A stretch of DNA of 64,000 nucleotides from assembly GCF_018215265.2 (NCBI RefSeq), contig NZ_CP136562.1, forward strand, positions 248,001 through 312,000, written 5' to 3'. Source of the stretch: Paenarthrobacter sp. GOM3 (lineage in GTDB: Bacteria > Actinomycetota > Actinomycetes > Actinomycetales > Micrococcaceae). Positions 24,487 through 34,316 of the stretch are shown here, in pieces. Both the position numbers and the translations under genes were made by a program. Every line of letters begins with the position of its first letter. The stretch's first letter is position 1. The notes below the pieces were generated by a model, which saw only the letters and a list, made by a program, of their open reading frames with translations, was not told where the DNA came from and did not search any database.

Positions 24487-25212
24487 ATGACTGATCTTCG
24501 GAATGCCTGGACTGGCGCCTCGGCGCTGCTGTTCGACCTCGACGGCGTGCTGACGCCCACTGCCGTGGTGCACGAGCATGCGTGGCAGGAACTGTTCAAC
24601 GACTACCTCGCCGGGACCGGCCATGCCCAGGGCTACCAGGAAAGCGACTACTTCGATCACATCGATGGCAAGCCGCGCTTCGATGGCGTCCGGGATTTCC
24701 TGGCTTCGCGCGGCATTACGCTCCCCGAAGGGCCAGTCCATGACCACCCCGACAACCAAACAGTGCAGGGCCTGGGCAACAGGAAGAACGCCATCTTCAA
24801 CGAGATCGTGAACTCCCGCGGCGTCGAGCCGTACCAGGGCTCGGTCAAGTTCATCAATGCCGCGGTGGAGCTGGGACTGAAGGTCGCCGTCGTGTCTTCA
24901 TCCCGCAACGCACCCGCCGTGCTGAAGGCCGCCGGCCTTGACCACCACTTCGAGGTGGTGGTGGATGGCCAGGTGGCCGCCGGCGTCGGGCTTCCCGGTA
25001 AGCCGGATCCGGCAACTTACGTTTACGCGGCAGGCCTGCTGGGCGTGCCTGTTGAGGAATGCATCGTGGTTGAGGACGCTGTTTCCGGCGTGCAGGCCGG
25101 CGCGGGGGCCGACTTTTACGCCGTGATCGGCGTGGACCGCGGAGCCGGCCGCCAAACCCTGCTGGACGCCGGGGCCACGCTGGTGGTCGACGACCTCAAC
25201 GATCTTCTCTAA
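24487..25212 (+). CDS. pgmB: Beta-phosphoglucomutase (HAD superfamily)
   Basis: 241 residues. Converts beta-glucose 1-phosphate to glucose 6-phosphate. Nucleophile and acid/base aspartates D17 and D19 in LLFDLDGVLTPT, cap region HEHAWQELFNDYL, motif II VAVVSSSRNAPAVL, lysine in GKPDPATYVYAA and the acidic loop IVVEDAVSGVQAGAGA. Sits between the LacI regulator and the GH65 phosphorylase, which generates its substrate. The longer cap (about residues 30-100) suits the pgmB group found beside GH65 genes. Confidence 0.88.
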   Translation: MTDLRNAWTGASALLFDLDGVLTPTAVVHEHAWQELFNDYLAGTGHAQGYQESDYFDHIDGKPRFDGVRDFLASRGITLPEGPVHDHPDNQTVQGLGNRKNAIFNEIVNSRGVEPYQGSVKFINAAVELGLKVAVVSSSRNAPAVLKAAGLDHHFEVVVDGQVAAGVGLPGKPDPATYVYAAGLLGVPVEECIVVEDAVSGVQAGAGADFYAVIGVDRGAGRQTLLDAGATLVVDDLNDLL

Positions 25213-25242
25213 CCCTACTTTTTCGAAGGACCTCCTTAGCCC

Positions 25243-27597
25243 ATGGCACTCATCAGCTCCGATCGGCTGCGCTTCCCCTGCGAGCCCTGGAAGCTCGTGG
25301 AAAACATCCACGTCCCCGGTGACGAGGGGACCCTGGAAACACTGTTCGCGCTCGGCAACGGCCACCTGGGCATCCGCGGCTCACATTCAACCGCGGGCGA
25401 CAGTGAGCTTCCCGGCACGTTCATCAACGGTTTCCACGAGATCTGGGACATCAAGCACGCCGAGAATGCCTACGGTTTTGCCCGCACCGGGCAGCGGATC
25501 GTCTACGTGCCGGACGCCAACAACTTCACCGTCTCCATCGACGGCGAGGCGCTGAGCCTGGCCGAGTCCACGGTGTTGGACTACCACCGCTCCGTGGACT
25601 TTTCCACCGGCGTCTACGAGGAAAGCACCACGTATGCCTGCCGGTCCGGCGCCACCGTCACCACGGTGGAGCGCCGCGCGGTGGGGTTCGACAACCGCGG
25701 ATGCCTTGGCTTGGAGCTGTCCGTTTCGGCTGACCGCGACGTGTCCGCGGACATCATTTCCGGCGTCGTCAACCGCCAGGACCAGCCTGTGGAGGACCAC
25801 TCGGTCCATGACCCGCGCCGATCCGGCCGGCACGCCGGGCGCGTCCTCCTGCCGCTGCACCTCCAAGGTGCCGATGGATCGCTCCGCATGGCATGGGAGA
25901 CCTCCGAATCGCGCCAGCGCGTTGCCATGGCCGTGGATCACTGGATCTCCGCCGAAGGCCAGCCGTTTGAAACGCTGGTGGCGGAAGACGAATCGTCCGT
26001 CCGTTACGTCTTGGCGATTCACGCCGGCGACGCTTTCCGTGTGGAGAAGACCGTCAGTTACCTGGTGGCAGGTTCAAGCGACGCCGAGGACCGTGGCGAG
26101 AGCCTGGCCGCCGACGCGGAAGCCAACCTGGTGACCTTCTCCGAAATCATTGCCCAGAGCAAGGCCCACTACGACCAGTACTGGACCACGTCGGACATCT
26201 CCATCGGCGGCCAGCCCGAGATGCAGCAGGCCGTCCGGTGGGGACTCTTCCAGCTGGCGCAGGCCACTGCCCGCGCCGGGGTGGCGGGGATCCCCGCCAA
26301 GGGCGTCAGCGGATCCGGTTATGAGGGTCATTACTTCTGGGACCAGGAGATCTACCTCCTGCCCTACCTGACGTACACCAACCCGTGCGGTGCCCGAAAA
26401 GTGCTGGAATCCCGCCATGCCATGTTGCCGGATGCGCGTGTCCGGGCAAAGGAGCTCAGCGTTGACGGCGCACTGTTCCCATGGCGGACCATCAACGGCC
26501 TGGAAGCCAGCGCCTATTACGCTGCGGGAACGGCCCAGTTCCACATCGCTGCAGCCATCGCTTTCGCCGCAAACCGCTACCAGTGGGCCAGCGGAGATGC
26601 CTCGTTCCGGGGCGAGCTGGGCGCCGACCTGCTCATTGAAACAGCTCGCATGTGGGCGTCGCTTGGCTTCTTTGGCAAGGACGGCATGTTCCACATCCAC
26701 GGTGTGACCGGCCCCGATGAGTACACGGCCGTGGTCAACGACAACCTGTACACCAACGTCATGGCACGCTTCAACCTGCGGGCTGCCGCTGCGCTGGAGC
26801 ATGAGGGGATCGCCGATACCGAGCGGATGGTGTGGCGGCAGGCGGCAGAGCGCATGTCGCTCCCGTACGATCCCCACCTTGAGGTGTTCAGCCAGGACAA
26901 CGACTTCATGACGCTGGAACCGTGGGACTGGAACACCCCCAAGTCCAAGTACCCGTTGCTGCTGAACTTCCACCCGTTGGTGATCTACCGGCACCAGGTC
27001 CTCAAGCAGGCCGATACGGTGCTGGCCATGTTCCTCCAATGGCAGGACTTCACGGCCGAAGAGAAGCAGCGGGCGTTCGACTTCTACGACCCCATCACCA
27101 CCGGCGACTCCACCCTCTCGGCGTGCGTTCAGGGCATCATGGCGGCCGAAGTCGGCTACGGCGATGTTGCCCTGCAGCACTTCACCGACGCCCTGTTCAT
27201 TGACCTCGACAACTCGCACGGCAACACGATCGACGGCGTTCACATCGCCTCCACCGGCGGTATCTGGAGCTCCCTCGTTTGCGGTTTCGCGGGCATGCGG
27301 GACCAGGGCGACGTGCTGCGTTTCGACCCCCGCCTGCCCGTCGAGTGGGAGGACCTGTCCTTCCGGCTCAAGGTGCAAGGCCGCCTGCTGTCCGTGGAAC
27401 TCGCACAGGGCTCCATTGCGTTGGCACTCGAATCCGGACCGGATTACAGCGACGAGCCGTTGCACATTACGGTGCGCGACTACGACGTCACTGTCGGGAC
27501 GGAAACGGTCACGGTGCCGCTGGGCAGCGTTCCCGTGCCGCCGCCGTCGATCTTCCCCAGCGTCTTCCCGACGGCGGGACTTCCCATCATCCGTTAG
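25243..27597 (+). CDS. Glycoside hydrolase family 65 phosphorylase (maltose/trehalose/kojibiose type)
   Basis: 784 residues, full length for GH65. N-terminal beta-sandwich (about 1-270), (alpha/alpha)6 catalytic barrel (about 320-700) and C-terminal beta domain. Catalytic acid is E493 in HGVTGPDEYTAVVNDN; the phosphate-binding region is DGVHIASTGGIWSSLVCGF. It splits an alpha-glucosyl disaccharide with phosphate to beta-glucose 1-phosphate, which PgmB uses. Maltose, trehalose and kojibiose are all possible substrates. The SD lies in a 12-bp palindrome AAGGACCTCCTT (25226-25237). No sugar transporter is in this operon. Confidence 0.92.
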   Translation: MALISSDRLRFPCEPWKLVENIHVPGDEGTLETLFALGNGHLGIRGSHSTAGDSELPGTFINGFHEIWDIKHAENAYGFARTGQRIVYVPDANNFTVSIDGEALSLAESTVLDYHRSVDFSTGVYEESTTYACRSGATVTTVERRAVGFDNRGCLGLELSVSADRDVSADIISGVVNRQDQPVEDHSVHDPRRSGRHAGRVLLPLHLQGADGSLRMAWETSESRQRVAMAVDHWISAEGQPFETLVAEDESSVRYVLAIHAGDAFRVEKTVSYLVAGSSDAEDRGESLAADAEANLVTFSEIIAQSKAHYDQYWTTSDISIGGQPEMQQAVRWGLFQLAQATARAGVAGIPAKGVSGSGYEGHYFWDQEIYLLPYLTYTNPCGARKVLESRHAMLPDARVRAKELSVDGALFPWRTINGLEASAYYAAGTAQFHIAAAIAFAANRYQWASGDASFRGELGADLLIETARMWASLGFFGKDGMFHIHGVTGPDEYTAVVNDNLYTNVMARFNLRAAAALEHEGIADTERMVWRQAAERMSLPYDPHLEVFSQDNDFMTLEPWDWNTPKSKYPLLLNFHPLVIYRHQVLKQADTVLAMFLQWQDFTAEEKQRAFDFYDPITTGDSTLSACVQGIMAAEVGYGDVALQHFTDALFIDLDNSHGNTIDGVHIASTGGIWSSLVCGFAGMRDQGDVLRFDPRLPVEWEDLSFRLKVQGRLLSVELAQGSIALALESGPDYSDEPLHITVRDYDVTVGTETVTVPLGSVPVPPPSIFPSVFPTAGLPIIR

Positions 27598-27614
27598 GGC
27601 GCGTTTGGGCGGGG

Positions 27615-29264
27615 CTACTTAGCGGCCAGTTCCATGGTGGTTACCCGTAGCCACAACCACAGCCGTTTCTGCGGGTCCGCCAGGTCAAGGTTGAAGTCCT
27701 CGGCCAGGCGGGCCACGCGGTACCGGACGGTGTTGTTGTGGACATGGAGTTGGGCGGCCATGGCGGAAATGTTGCCGTTGAAGGCCAAGTAAGCGCGGAG
27801 GGTCTCCAGGTACTCCGTTTGCTGCTCGGCGTCCCGGGCTTGGATCCGGGAAATCTCGTCAGATCCGGCAAGGCCGTTGTCCTCGATGAACTCCCCAATC
27901 CTCAGCAGGTTCAGCGGAACCTGGAAGTCCTCGAAGAGCGCAACGCCCGGCACTTTGCTGTTGCCCGGGGACTTGCCCTGGCGTGCCTGCAGGTTCAACA
28001 GATGGTGCAGCGTGCGCATGGCTTCGGACCGGGACCGCGGCAGCTCGTCGATGGTCGCTGCGATTCCACCCACTGTCGCAATGACCGGGAACGAACTGAT
28101 GGTGTGCGAATAGGCCTCGATCTCCTGGATGATCCGGGCATGCAGGGCCCGCGGGGACGGGCCATTGCCGGGCAGGAGTGCGTAGACCACTGAGCCGATC
28201 AGGGCGCTGTGGCCGGTGCCGAACTGGACGTTGCACACGGTGGTCACCAGGTGCAGCAGCCGGTGTATTTCCCGGACGGACTCCAGGCTGCCCGTCTCCG
28301 GGCGGACAATCGAGAAGGCTGCCACGGCCAGCCCGTTGGCGGTATCGAGGCCCAGCTGCGCGGCAGCGAAGGAGGCGTGGGGAGTGTCATCCATGAGCGT
28401 CCGGATGAGGTCGGCATTTCGTCGCTCCCCGAAATCTGATGCCGAGCGGGCATGAAGCATGTGCAGCCCTGCCAGGGGCGCCATCCGATCCAGCGCGTTC
28501 AATGCCGTGGCGCGCTTTTCTTCGCCGGGATCGATGATCCAGATGGACCCGAGCAGTTCTCCACCTGCCCGGACGGCCAAAGCGAGGCGGGCCATTCCGT
28601 CGTCGGGCGCCGGGACCAGCACAGCGCCCGGCGCAGCGTAAACCGCCTTGAAGTCCTGGTCGAACGCCGGCTGGATGGTCTCCTGCAGGGTCAGCGTAGT
28701 GATGCGCCGGAGTTCGTCGATGGGTTGGCCCGGCAGCGTGGAATAGCCCAAAATTCGGCCCAGCGGATCCACAATGCTGGCGGCGCCGTTGGTGATGGAG
28801 GCCGCTGCGTTGGCAAACGCGTAAAGGTCGCCAAGCCGTACACCTGATACCGAGTCCGCAGCGGCGCCCATGACCGATGCCCGCGCCAAAGCCACCAGCT
28901 GCGTCCAGTCCGCGTCATCCGGGGCCACGAGGACCGAGAGTGTATGCCCGACCGCCGCGGAGCGCAGCTGTTCCATCCGAGCGCCATGGGCTTTGACGAT
29001 CACCGCTGCCGCGTTGCTGTTCGCTGCCCGGTGGAGGAGCTGATCGAAATCCGGTGAACCGTACGTGCATCCGACCGCGAGGATGATCCGATCATCCACG
29101 CTGGACCACGTATCCAGGGGGTCGTACATGAGGACGTCCGAGACCGGGTGCCCGAGGTTTTCCGGGGTGGGATTGGCGTGCACCAGGTCGGCCTGCATCA
29201 GCTGGATGCAGTCGGAAAGGCGTACTGCCGATTGCTGCATCCCTGACTGCGTCGTCGTATCCAT
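27615..29264 (-). CDS. PucR family transcriptional regulator
   Basis: 549 residues. The C-terminus (about 485-545) is the PucR-type HTH: YLETLRAYLAFNGNISAMAA, QLHVHNNTVRYRVARLAEDF. The N-terminal half is a ligand-sensing region with GAASIVDPLGRILGYS. Divergent from the hydroxy-acid oxidase operon, with 128 bp between starts, and a perfect palindrome between them at 29285. Such regulators usually activate an adjacent catabolic operon. No clear SD before ATG at 29264. Confidence 0.85.
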   Translation of the reverse strand: MDTTTQSGMQQSAVRLSDCIQLMQADLVHANPTPENLGHPVSDVLMYDPLDTWSSVDDRIILAVGCTYGSPDFDQLLHRAANSNAAAVIVKAHGARMEQLRSAAVGHTLSVLVAPDDADWTQLVALARASVMGAAADSVSGVRLGDLYAFANAAASITNGAASIVDPLGRILGYSTLPGQPIDELRRITTLTLQETIQPAFDQDFKAVYAAPGAVLVPAPDDGMARLALAVRAGGELLGSIWIIDPGEEKRATALNALDRMAPLAGLHMLHARSASDFGERRNADLIRTLMDDTPHASFAAAQLGLDTANGLAVAAFSIVRPETGSLESVREIHRLLHLVTTVCNVQFGTGHSALIGSVVYALLPGNGPSPRALHARIIQEIEAYSHTISSFPVIATVGGIAATIDELPRSRSEAMRTLHHLLNLQARQGKSPGNSKVPGVALFEDFQVPLNLLRIGEFIEDNGLAGSDEISRIQARDAEQQTEYLETLRAYLAFNGNISAMAAQLHVHNNTVRYRVARLAEDFNLDLADPQKRLWLWLRVTTMELAAK

Positions 29265-29284
29265 GGTTGGACGTTATCACAGGG

Positions 29285-29301
29285 CACAAGCGGATCTTGT
29301 G
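29285..29301. promoter_or_regulatory. Candidate PucR operator
   Basis: CACAAGCGGATCTTGTG, a perfect palindrome of CACAAG/CTTGTG with 5-bp spacer, in the divergent region between the PucR gene and the oxidase operon. ACATATAG (29312-29319) may be part of a promoter -10. Confidence 0.5.
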
Positions 29302-29392
29302 GAGAATCCTACATATAGAGCGGGGGAGATCTGCGTCACTATTGGGAGGGACGCCGGGCAGGTGAGCCCGTCAGGAACACAGAGGACACACC

Positions 29393-30679
29393 ATGAAAAT
29401 CAAGGACATCAAGGCACTCGCCTCGCTGCAGGGACCGGCCCGATCCACCGCCGAGCGGCTGTCCCGGAAATGCTACAGCGTTGAGGACATGCGGAAGTTG
29501 GCTGCCAAGCGGCTGCCCAAGAGCATCTTCGAATACATCGAAGGCGGAGGAGAGGACGAGGTCTCGCTGCGCCGCAACCGGTCCTCTTTCGACGACTGGT
29601 CATTCCTTCCCAAATGGGGATCAGTGGACAACCTGGACCTCAGCACCACCATCCTTGGCGGCCCATCGGCGATGCCGGTGACACTCTCGCCCACCGGTGG
29701 AACCCGGCTCTTCCACCCCGAAGGTGAATCCGCCGTCGCCCGTGCAGCGCTCACCGCGGGCATCCCCTACGGTCTGGCGCACCTGAGCACCACCACCATG
29801 GAAGCCGTCAGCGCCGCGGCGCCGGGGCTTCGCCGCTGGTTCAACCTGGAACCAACCTCGGACAAAGGACTGCTGCAGGCCGTCCTGGACCGGGTGTCCA
29901 ACGCCGGTTACGAAGCCCTGCTGGTCAACGTCGACTGCAGGGCCATCGGGCACCGCGAACGCGATTACCGCAACGGGTTCACCGCCCCGCCGTCCATCAA
30001 GCCGAAGACGGTGGTTGAGGGGATGTTGCACCCCGCATGGGCGCTCGGATTCCTGGCCAACGACGCTATAGCGTTCCCCAACCTCGATGCCGACATTCCC
30101 CAGGGCCCTCTTGCCAGCTCGCCGGACATGTGGCGCACGTTGCTGGCCGGTTCCTACGAACCCACCGATTGGGACGACATCCGGGACCTCCGCGAGCGCT
30201 GGAACGGTCCGATCGTGCTGAAAGGCGTAGTGAACGCGAACGACGCCGGGCTCGCAGCTTCCATGGGAATCGATGCCATCCAGGTCAGCAACCACGGTGG
30301 ACGGCAGCTGGACCATATGGCGGCACCCCTGGACGTCCTGCCGGAGATCGTTGCCAAGACCGCCGGTCGGATGGAAATCATCGTCGACGGCGGCGTCCGC
30401 CGGGGCTCCGACGTGGTCAAGGCCCTGGCCCTCGGCGCGGACGCCTGCTCCATCGGGCGCCCCTACCTGTACGGCCTAGCTGCCGCCGGCCAAGCCGGCG
30501 TGGAGCACGTCCTGAAAATGTTCACCGCCGAAATGACCCGCACCATGATGCTCCTCGGAGTCTCAACCATCGAAGAACTGCGGGCGGAAGGCCGGGACTT
30601 GATCCGGCACCGCAACGAAGCATTCGCCCGCAACCAACCCAACCGTATCCCCGAGGCCCCTTTGGCCTTGCAGAAATGA
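29393..30679 (+). CDS. FMN-dependent alpha-hydroxy-acid oxidase/dehydrogenase
   Basis: 428 residues of the LldD/glycolate-oxidase TIM-barrel family, oxidising an alpha-hydroxy acid to the oxo acid. Conserved: IFEYIEGGGEDEVSLRRNR, VDCRAIGHRERDYRNGF, the catalytic H301 in VSNHGGRQLDHM and FMN phosphate binding in VDGGVRRGSDVVKALALGAD. The first catalytic segment is SPTGGTRLFHPEGE where lactate enzymes have PTGLNGMLWP-like sequence, so L-lactate is not certain. First gene of an operon with an amino-acid ABC transporter and RidA; a hydroxy-amino or imino acid pathway is inferred. Confidence 0.85.
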   Translation: MKIKDIKALASLQGPARSTAERLSRKCYSVEDMRKLAAKRLPKSIFEYIEGGGEDEVSLRRNRSSFDDWSFLPKWGSVDNLDLSTTILGGPSAMPVTLSPTGGTRLFHPEGESAVARAALTAGIPYGLAHLSTTTMEAVSAAAPGLRRWFNLEPTSDKGLLQAVLDRVSNAGYEALLVNVDCRAIGHRERDYRNGFTAPPSIKPKTVVEGMLHPAWALGFLANDAIAFPNLDADIPQGPLASSPDMWRTLLAGSYEPTDWDDIRDLRERWNGPIVLKGVVNANDAGLAASMGIDAIQVSNHGGRQLDHMAAPLDVLPEIVAKTAGRMEIIVDGGVRRGSDVVKALALGADACSIGRPYLYGLAAAGQAGVEHVLKMFTAEMTRTMMLLGVSTIEELRAEGRDLIRHRNEAFARNQPNRIPEAPLALQK

Positions 30680-30689
30680 GGAACCCGAC

Positions 30690-31631
30690 ATGAACAATCC
30701 AACAGCGGCTCTCCGCGCGAAACCCGGCTTGTCGGCCGTCGTCGCCACTGCTGCGCTGATGCTGGCGGTGACGGCGTGCAGCCCCACTGGCAACGCATCG
30801 GCGTCGAACCCGTCCGGCGACGCTGCCGCAGCGGGCACCGGCGTCCCGGCGCTGGAAGTCAACCAGGCCGCCGTCGACCTTCTGCCCGAATCCATCAAGG
30901 CTTCCAAGGTGCTGCGCGTGGCTATCCCCACCAATGAACCCCCAACGCAGTTCTACCGCGAAGGCACCCAGGAAATGACCGGAACCAACCCGGACGTGGC
31001 CCGTCTCATCGGTGAGGCATTGGGTGTCAAAGTGGACATCCAGGTGGCCAACTTCGATTCCATCATTCCCGGCCTTGCCGCCAACCGGTACGACATGACC
31101 GTCTCCTCGATGACCCCCACTGAGAAGCGCATGGAAGTCCTGGACTTTGTGGACTACATGCAGATCGGCAACGCCATTGCCGTCCCGAAGGGCAACCCGG
31201 GCGGCATCAAGGACGAAAATGCGCTCTGCGGCAAGAAGGTCGGGCTCCTTACGGGTTCGTACCAGCTGACGGTGAACGTTCCTTCCTATGACGAAGCCTG
31301 CGCGGCCGCCGGTAAGGACGCTATCCAAAGGAGCGAATTCCAAGACACCCGGCAGGCAATCTCGGCACTGACCAGCGGGCGTCTCGACACCGTGTTGGCC
31401 GACTCGCCCATCTTGAACTTCGCGGCCACCCAAAACCCGGGCATCGAGGTGGCCCGGACGTACGAGTTCGCGCCTGTTGGTGTGGGGGTGCCGAAAGACT
31501 CCGGCCTGGTGAAGTCGGTCTCCGCTGCCCTGGACGCGGTGATCAAGAGTGAGTCCTACACCAAGGTCCTTGGGAAGTACGGCCTTGAGACCAGCGCCAT
31601 CACCGACGCACGCGTCAACTTCGCCCAGTGA
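30690..31631 (+). CDS. ABC transporter substrate-binding lipoprotein, family 3 (polar amino acids)
   Basis: 313 residues. Lipoprotein signal with LMLAVTACSP (lipid-attached Cys at about 30), then a Ser/Gly linker, and the family-3 fold: VLRVAIPTNEPPTQFYRE, EMTGTNPDVARLIGEALGVK, IIPGLAANRYDMTVSSMTPT, GLLTGSYQLTVN. Binds ligand outside the membrane and delivers it to the permease at 31631. Ten bp after the oxidase stop with AGGAACC as SD; its TGA overlaps the next ATG. Confidence 0.92.
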   Translation: MNNPTAALRAKPGLSAVVATAALMLAVTACSPTGNASASNPSGDAAAAGTGVPALEVNQAAVDLLPESIKASKVLRVAIPTNEPPTQFYREGTQEMTGTNPDVARLIGEALGVKVDIQVANFDSIIPGLAANRYDMTVSSMTPTEKRMEVLDFVDYMQIGNAIAVPKGNPGGIKDENALCGKKVGLLTGSYQLTVNVPSYDEACAAAGKDAIQRSEFQDTRQAISALTSGRLDTVLADSPILNFAATQNPGIEVARTYEFAPVGVGVPKDSGLVKSVSAALDAVIKSESYTKVLGKYGLETSAITDARVNFAQ

Positions 31632-32578
31632 TGAATTCGAGTAGAGAGGTGACGGCTGTGCAGAAGCAATCCTCAGTCCCCGGCACCGGGAAGCCGACGA
31701 CAGCTTCGGCGGACTCAATTCCCGTGGTGCCGCTGAAGCACCCTGTCCGCTTGGTCCTTGCAGCGGTGCTCATCCTGGTGGCGCTCAGTGCGGCGTGGGA
31801 TGTCGCAGTGAACGAACGGTACCGCTGGGATGTTGTGGTGTCCTACCTGTTCGCCCCGCAAATCCTTGCCGGCGCAGGTTTAACGCTTGTTTTGACCGTG
31901 GTTTCCATGACCGTGGGCATCGCGCTGGGCACACTGCTGGCGATCATGCGGCTCTCCGACAACCCGATCCTCAGCACCATCAGCCGGGCGTACATCTGGT
32001 TCTTCCGCGGAACGCCGCTCCTGGTCCAGCTGATCTTTTGGTACAACATTGCTGCGCTCTACCCTGTGATCGCGTTCGGACTGCCCTTTGGTGGACCGTC
32101 GGTGGTGCTGGGATCAGCGAACGTGCTGATCTCCCCGCTGGGTGCCGCGCTCCTGGGCCTGTCGCTGAACGAAGCCGCGTACATGGCGGAGATCATCCGC
32201 GGTGGCATCGGCTCGGTGGACAAGGGCCAGTACGACGCCGCCCGGGCCTTGGGAATGAGCGGCGGCAAGCTCATGAACAGGGTGATCCTGCCCCAGGCCA
32301 TGCGCGTGGTTCTGCCTCCCACCGGCAACCAGGTCATCTCGATGCTCAAGGGCACGTCCTTGGTGAGCGTCCTGGCGATCTCGGACCTGCTCTATTCAGC
32401 CCAAATCATCTACGCGAACAACTACCAGACCATTCCGCTGCTGATTGTGGCCAGCCTCTGGTACCTGCTCATGACTACTGTCCTGAGCTTCTTCCAAAAC
32501 AAACTCGAACGCCGGTACGGCCGCGGATTCGACTCTGCGCCGCGACGGATCCGCAAGCCCAAGACAAGGACAGCATGA
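31631..32578 (+). CDS. Amino-acid ABC transporter permease
   Basis: About 315 residues, HisM/GlnP-type. Five to six membrane segments ([40 protein letters not shown]) and the coupling motif with the consensus Glu-Ala-Ala: [33 protein letters not shown] 65-residue hydrophilic N-terminus precedes the first helix. The ATG at 31631 overlaps the SBP stop but lacks an SD; GTG at 31658 has AGAGAGG 8 bases upstream and may be the true start. Ends in ATGA overlap with the ATPase gene. Confidence 0.9.
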   Translation: MNSSREVTAVQKQSSVPGTGKPTTASADSIPVVPLKHPVRLVLAAVLILVALSAAWDVAVNERYRWDVVVSYLFAPQILAGAGLTLVLTVVSMTVGIALGTLLAIMRLSDNPILSTISRAYIWFFRGTPLLVQLIFWYNIAALYPVIAFGLPFGGPSVVLGSANVLISPLGAALLGLSLNEAAYMAEIIRGGIGSVDKGQYDAARALGMSGGKLMNRVILPQAMRVVLPPTGNQVISMLKGTSLVSVLAISDLLYSAQIIYANNYQTIPLLIVASLWYLLMTTVLSFFQNKLERRYGRGFDSAPRRIRKPKTRTA

Positions 32579-33342
32579 TGACTACCGCCATGGTGGAAGC
32601 CCGGGGAGTCCGGAAGAACTTCGGCGTTATCGAAATCCTCAAAGGCATAGACCTCCGGGTTGAGAAGGGATCGGTGACCTGCCTGATTGGCCCGTCCGGT
32701 TCCGGCAAGACCACCTTCCTGCGCTGCATCAACCACCTGGAGAAGGTCGACGCCGGCCGGCTCTACGTGGACGAGCACCTGGTGGGCTATGCCGAACGCA
32801 ACGGGAAGCTCTACGAAATGAAGGAACGCCAAACGGCCCGCTCACGGCTCAACGCCGGCATGGTGTTCCAACGCTTCAACCTTTTCCCCCACATGACCGT
32901 GCTGGAGAACATCATCGAGGCACCCGTCCACGTGCTCGGCCGGCCCCGGCGCGAGGTGGTCGTGGAAGCGCAGGCACTCCTGGACCGGGTAGGCCTGGGC
33001 AACCGCGGGCACTCCTACCCCCAGGAACTCTCCGGTGGGCAGCAGCAGCGCATCGCGATCGCAAGGGCGCTGGCCATGAAGCCGAAACTGATGCTCTTCG
33101 ATGAGCCAACCTCGGCGCTGGACCCCGAATTGGTGGGTGAAGTCCTGGACGTCATGAAGTCCCTGGCAGAGGCCGGAATGACCATGGTTGTGGTGACGCA
33201 TGAGCTCGGTTTCGCCCGGCAAGTGGCTGACCAGGTGGTGTTCATGGATGGCGGCGTGGTGGTCGAAAGCGGCCCTCCGGAGAACGTCCTGGACAACCCG
33301 CAGCAGGAGCGCACCAAGGCGTTCCTCTCGAAAGTCCTCTAG
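32575..33342 (+). CDS. Amino-acid ABC transporter ATP-binding protein
   Basis: 255 residues. Walker [15 protein letters not shown]-loop [14 protein letters not shown], signature [16 protein letters not shown], Walker [13 protein letters not shown] and H-switch [10 protein letters not shown]. Start at ATG 32575 (AAGGACAGC upstream); the longer frame runs antisense-like into the permease gene and is not real. Its ATG overlaps the permease stop. Energises the permease at 31631. Confidence 0.95.
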   Translation: MMTTAMVEARGVRKNFGVIEILKGIDLRVEKGSVTCLIGPSGSGKTTFLRCINHLEKVDAGRLYVDEHLVGYAERNGKLYEMKERQTARSRLNAGMVFQRFNLFPHMTVLENIIEAPVHVLGRPRREVVVEAQALLDRVGLGNRGHSYPQELSGGQQQRIAIARALAMKPKLMLFDEPTSALDPELVGEVLDVMKSLAEAGMTMVVVTHELGFARQVADQVVFMDGGVVVESGPPENVLDNPQQERTKAFLSKVL

Positions 33343-33374
33343 CAATACCCTTCCATCGGAACGAAAGGCACTAC

Positions 33375-33755
33375 ATGTCCCGCCAGCAAGTCGTCACCAG
33401 CCTCGCGCCCAGCCCGGCCGGTCCGTACTCCCAAGCCATCGTGGCCAACGGCTTCCTCTTCACTGCAGGCCAGACGCCGCACGACCCCGTCACCGACGAG
33501 CGCGTTGGCATCACCATCGAGGAACAAACCATCCAAGCCATGACGAACCTCGGAGAAGTCCTCAGCGCGCACGGCCTGGATTTCTCCCACGTGGTCAAAG
33601 CGACTGTTCACCTGCACCACCCCGGGCGCGACTTCGACGGCTTCAACAGAGTCTACGAAAAATACGTTGTAGCCCCATACCCGGCCCGCACCACAGTCGG
33701 ATCATTTCTGGGCGACTTCCTGGTGGAGATAGATGTGGTCGCGGTTCTTCCGTAG
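33375..33755 (+). CDS. ridA: RidA family reactive imine deaminase
   Basis: 126 residues. Hydrolyses enamine/imine products of PLP or flavin enzymes. Conserved YjgF/RidA elements: GPYSQAIVANGFLFTAGQTP, TNLGEVLSAHGLDFSHVVK and the active-site Arg in YPARTTVGSFL, with E in VEIDVVAVLP. 32 bp after the ABC ATPase gene. In an operon with an FMN oxidase it may remove imines formed by oxidation of an amino or hydroxy acid, though this is an inference. Confidence 0.85.
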   Translation: MSRQQVVTSLAPSPAGPYSQAIVANGFLFTAGQTPHDPVTDERVGITIEEQTIQAMTNLGEVLSAHGLDFSHVVKATVHLHHPGRDFDGFNRVYEKYVVAPYPARTTVGSFLGDFLVEIDVVAVLP

Positions 33756-34112
33756 TCAGTTGCGGCTCGCGTTTTCCTGCCGTGATTTACCCAGTGAACG
33801 ACGCCGGTCCAACTCGCAGTTGATCAGCTCCAACAGCGCTTGGGCCGGCTCGGACAGGTGGTGGGTATCCGGGGAGCCAAGCTGATCGCAGTGGAGGAGG
33901 ACGTGGCGGATCCGTTCCAGTTCGCGGGATGGCACCAGGGGCCAGCGGTGGAACAATTGCCTGACCGCTATCGCTCCAAGGAGGGCGTCGGGTTTGTTGG
34001 CTACGCCGTGCGTGCCGTGGTTTGCGGCTGCTCTTCGTCGAGCAACGCTGGCCGCGGAAGGAGGGACACCGTGGGCCATGAGGATCTCGGCCTTCAGTGA
34101 ATTGGGGGCCAT
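33756..34112 (-). CDS. Hypothetical protein
   Basis: 118 residues, basic, no membrane segment. N-terminus MAPNSLKAEILMAHGVPPSA then VARRRAAANHGTHG; the middle is helical (LERIRHVLLHCDQLGSPDTH, ALLELINCELDRRRSLGK). The ATG at 34112 has GGGAGG 6 bases upstream, which supports a real gene. Its stop directly adjoins the RidA stop (33755/33756), convergent. I recognise no family. Confidence 0.5.
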   Translation of the reverse strand: MAPNSLKAEILMAHGVPPSAASVARRRAAANHGTHGVANKPDALLGAIAVRQLFHRWPLVPSRELERIRHVLLHCDQLGSPDTHHLSEPAQALLELINCELDRRRSLGKSRQENASRN

Positions 34113-34244
34113 GGGGACCTCCCGGAGTAGAGCGATGTAAGCCGTCTGCGTGACTTTGAATTCAGCTTACAGAATGTGAGTTATCTCACGCCAATTTTTA
34201 TGTGCGGCTTCCGCCGCCGCAGAGGACAAGGGTATAGTCGGCCC

Positions 34245-34316
34245 ATGCTCTCCCTGCGTCGATTTACCTGCCCCCGACCGGTCTCCGGTCGCGAGGGCTG
34301 TTCGGCGCGCGCCTAG
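34245..34316 (+). CDS. Leader peptide upstream of srmL
   Basis: 23 codons then TAG. Starts MLSLRRFTC and ends GREGCSARA. TATAGT at 34233-34238 lies seven bases before ATG, so the message could start at the A of ATG, a leaderless start. The coding sequence contains the hairpin GACCGG-TCT-CCGGTC (34276-34290). The stop codon overlaps an anti-SD sequence for srmL. The peptide is Arg/Cys-containing, but without a run of one amino acid. Supported by the layout and not by homology that I can check here. Confidence 0.45.
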   Translation: MLSLRRFTCPRPVSGREGCSARA

